The position numbers were made by a program, and so were the translations under genes. A DNA stretch of 17,045 nt from Candidatus Accumulibacter propinquus (GTDB lineage Bacteria > Pseudomonadota > Gammaproteobacteria > Burkholderiales > Rhodocyclaceae), in contig JADKBU010000053.1 of assembly GCA_016714935.1 (NCBI GenBank), positions 1 through 17,045 of the forward strand. Reading direction: 5' to 3'. Positions 15,789-17,045 of this stretch are shown in pieces. The number at the start of each line of letters is the position of its first letter. The stretch's first letter is position 1. The notes beneath the pieces are model-generated. The model saw nothing but the letters and a program-made list of their open reading frames with translations, was not told where the DNA came from and did not search any database.

Positions 15789-15803
15789 GTGTCTAAACTT
15801 CAG
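15789..15803 (-). repeat. Right terminal inverted repeat of the IS4-type element
   Basis: GTGTCTAAACTTCAG on the plus strand, an exact complement of 14220-14234. Confidence 0.92.
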
Positions 15804-15813
15804 TCAATATAAA
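15804..15813. repeat. Right target-site duplication of the IS4-type element
   Basis: TCAATATAAA, identical to 14210-14219. The TATAAA inside it also serves as the -10 box of the proposed hybrid promoter. Confidence 0.88.
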
Positions 15814-15924
15814 AGGTCATTTGTGTGGAGAGATTTTTGTTCAGACTCAGCAAGGCCGCATAAGTCCGATGATAATCCGGCCAGAGCATCATCTACTCAA
15901 AATAAACTATTGAGGAAATATATT

Positions 15925-17045
15925 ATGATCGGAAAAGAATGCAACACCGCCACCGTTGACGACATTGGCAAATCGGACGGCTTTCCCGATGTGCAGCACC
16001 AAGGTCCTTTGATTAACACCGGAGCGCTGCAAAGCGCGATTTTCAATAGCGCCAATTTCTCCAGTATCGCTACGGATGCCAAGGGCGTCATCCAGATTTT
16101 CAACGTGGGTGCCGAACGTATGCTGGGCTATACGGCTGATGAAGTGACGAACAAGATCACTCCTGCCGACATTTCCGACCCGCAAGAAGTGATTGCACGT
16201 GCCGAATCCTTGAGCGTTGAACTCGAAACACCAATTGCACCTGGTTTCGAGGCATTGGTGTTCAAGGCATCACGGGGTATTGAGGACATCTACGAGCTGA
16301 CCTACATCCGCAAGGATGGCAGTCGCTTCCCGGCGGTGGTTTCAGTTACCGCCTTGCGCGACGCTCAAGATGACATCATCGGCTACCTGCTGATCGGCAC
16401 TGACAATACCGCGCGAAAACAGGCCGAAGAAGCGCTGCTCAAGGCAGGAGCCTTGCAAAGCGCGATTTTCAACAGCGCGAACTTCTCAAGTATTGCGACA
16501 GACGCGCGGGGTGTGATTCAGATCTTTAACGTCGGCGCCGAACGCATGCTGGGCTACGAGGCCGCTGATGTGATGAACAAGATCACGCCCGCTGACATTT
16601 CCGATCCGGATGAACTGATAGCAAGGGCCAGAGCCTTGAGCACTGAACTCCTTACCCAGATCGCCCCCGGTTTTGAAGCCCTGGTTTTCAAGGCATCTCG
16701 AGGCATTGAGGACATCTACGAGCTGACCTACATCCGCAAGGATGGCAGCCGCTTCCCTGCGGTGGTCTCGGTCACTGCTCTGCGTGACGCACAAGATGAC
16801 ATCATCGGCTACCTGCTGATCGGTACCGACAATACCGCTCGCAAACGGATCGAAGCGGAACAGAAGCTGCTTGAAGCCGAGCAGAAGCAACTCAGTCAAC
16901 GCCTGCGTGACCATCATTTCTATACCCGCTCCCTGTTTGAGTCGAACATCGATGCGTTGATGGCAACCGATCCCTCTGGAATTATCACTGACGTCAATAA
17001 ACAGATGGAGGAACTTACCGGTTGTACGCGCGACGAGTTGATCGG
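15925..17045 (+). CDS. PAS-domain sensor protein, N-terminal part (runs off the window)
   Basis: An open frame starts at ATG 15925, with TGAGGAAAT as ribosome binding site, and runs 373 codons to the window end without a stop. After a 32-residue lead there are two PAS units. Residues 33-165 and 175-307 each begin ALQSAIFNSANFSSIATDA and end YLLIGTDNTARK (PAS plus PAC). They are followed by a helical linker rich in E, Q and K, and then a third, different PAS start (LFESNIDALMATDPSGIITDVNKQMEELTG). There is no signal peptide or membrane segment so far, so it is probably a cytoplasmic sensor. Such N-termini usually belong to hybrid histidine kinases or diguanylate cyclases, but the output domain lies outside the window and cannot be named. 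Confidence 0.92.
   Translation, partial: MIGKECNTATVDDIGKSDGFPDVQHQGPLINTGALQSAIFNSANFSSIATDAKGVIQIFNVGAERMLGYTADEVTNKITPADISDPQEVIARAESLSVELETPIAPGFEALVFKASRGIEDIYELTYIRKDGSRFPAVVSVTALRDAQDDIIGYLLIGTDNTARKQAEEALLKAGALQSAIFNSANFSSIATDARGVIQIFNVGAERMLGYEAADVMNKITPADISDPDELIARARALSTELLTQIAPGFEALVFKASRGIEDIYELTYIRKDGSRFPAVVSVTALRDAQDDIIGYLLIGTDNTARKRIEAEQKLLEAEQKQLSQRLRDHHFYTRSLFESNIDALMATDPSGIITDVNKQMEELTGCTRDELI
16021..16446 (+). repeat. PAS unit repeat, copy 1
   Basis: A 426-nt (142-codon) unit directly followed by copy 2. By eye, about 121 of the first 133 residues match copy 2, and the last 62 of these are identical. Many third-position changes separate the DNA copies. Confidence 0.88.
16447..16850 (+). 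repeat. PAS unit repeat, copy 2
   Basis: Second copy of the unit. The DNA is exactly identical to copy 1 for a stretch of about 44 bp in the PAC part (ATTGAGGACATC... to ...AAGGATGGCAG), while the first half differs at many silent sites. Confidence 0.88.

Larger units (their letters stand above)
14220..15803 (-). mobile_element. Complete IS4-family insertion sequence with frameshifted transposase
   Basis: The element is about 1584 bp, bounded by perfect 15-bp inverted repeats CTGAAGTTTAGACAC (14220-14234, and 15789-15803 as complement), and flanked by a duplication of up to 10 bp. The CTG ends, the duplication length and the YREK motif of its single transposase gene all fit the IS4 family. 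The transposase is on the minus strand with a 195-nt leader that carries two hairpins. A one-base insertion in the gene probably inactivates this copy, although its ends look mobilisable in trans. Possible isoforms elsewhere in the genome would show whether the frameshift is unique. Confidence 0.9.
15785..15813 (+). promoter_or_regulatory. Possible hybrid promoter formed by the IS right end and target DNA
   Basis: TTGAGT (15785-15790, inside the IS end, four of six to TTGACA) is followed by exactly 17 bp and then TATAAA (15808-15813, five of six to TATAAT, in the target duplication). It points at the PAS gene and would start transcription near 15820, giving a leader of about 105 nt. On the left side of the IS the same TATAAA lacks a -35 box at this distance, so the IS insertion may have created the promoter. 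Confidence 0.5.

Overview
The window is high-GC DNA, most likely from a betaproteobacterium of the Rhodocyclales type (Dechloromonas/Accumulibacter-like). This is an inference from the nif gene order, the DUF2863 gene in front of the biotin genes, and the style of the PAS sensor protein. No rRNA or tRNA gene is present to settle the taxonomy.

Positions 1-3270 are a graveyard of mobile elements. An IS66-family element with all three genes frameshifted (1 to about 2020) runs into a 5'-truncated ISAzo13-like transposase (to 3024). That in turn abuts what looks like the 5' piece of a bacterial group II intron on the minus strand (3264 down to about 3027). The intron piece sits beside an intact hairpin terminator (3272-3303).

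Positions 3440-7590 hold a nitrogen-fixation accessory operon behind a well-formed sigma-54 promoter: nifV, cysE, an unnamed TPR-like gene, nifW, nifZ and nifM. NifV makes homocitrate for FeMo-cofactor. CysE raises O-acetylserine and so cysteine supply for metallocluster assembly. NifW, NifZ and NifM mature or protect the MoFe and Fe proteins. The genes are tightly packed and several overlap.

Positions 7697-13603 hold a second operon behind an extended -10 promoter: a DUF2863 gene followed by bioA-bioF-bioH-bioC-bioD. The junctions from bioA to bioD all overlap. Together with BioB, which is not here, these enzymes take malonyl-ACP methyl ester and pimeloyl-ACP to dethiobiotin.

Positions 13668-15813 hold two nested insertion sequences. 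The first is a 544-bp deletion derivative that keeps both inverted repeats and only the C-terminal part of its transposase. The second is a structurally complete 1.58-kb IS4-family element that landed at the edge of the first. It has 15-bp perfect inverted repeats, a target duplication of up to 10 bp, a one-base frameshift in its transposase and a perfect 22-bp hairpin in the leader. Its right end places a -35-like box 17 bp from a TATAAA in the target DNA, pointing at the next gene.

From 15925 to the window end lies the 5' part of a sensor gene with two nearly identical PAS units and the start of a third. I do not see a new defence or biosynthetic system. The best leads are the apparent IS-made promoter for the sensor gene, the intron/terminator junction, the TPR gene inside the nif operon, the cysteine-rich tail of CysE, and the hairpins of the IS4-type element.
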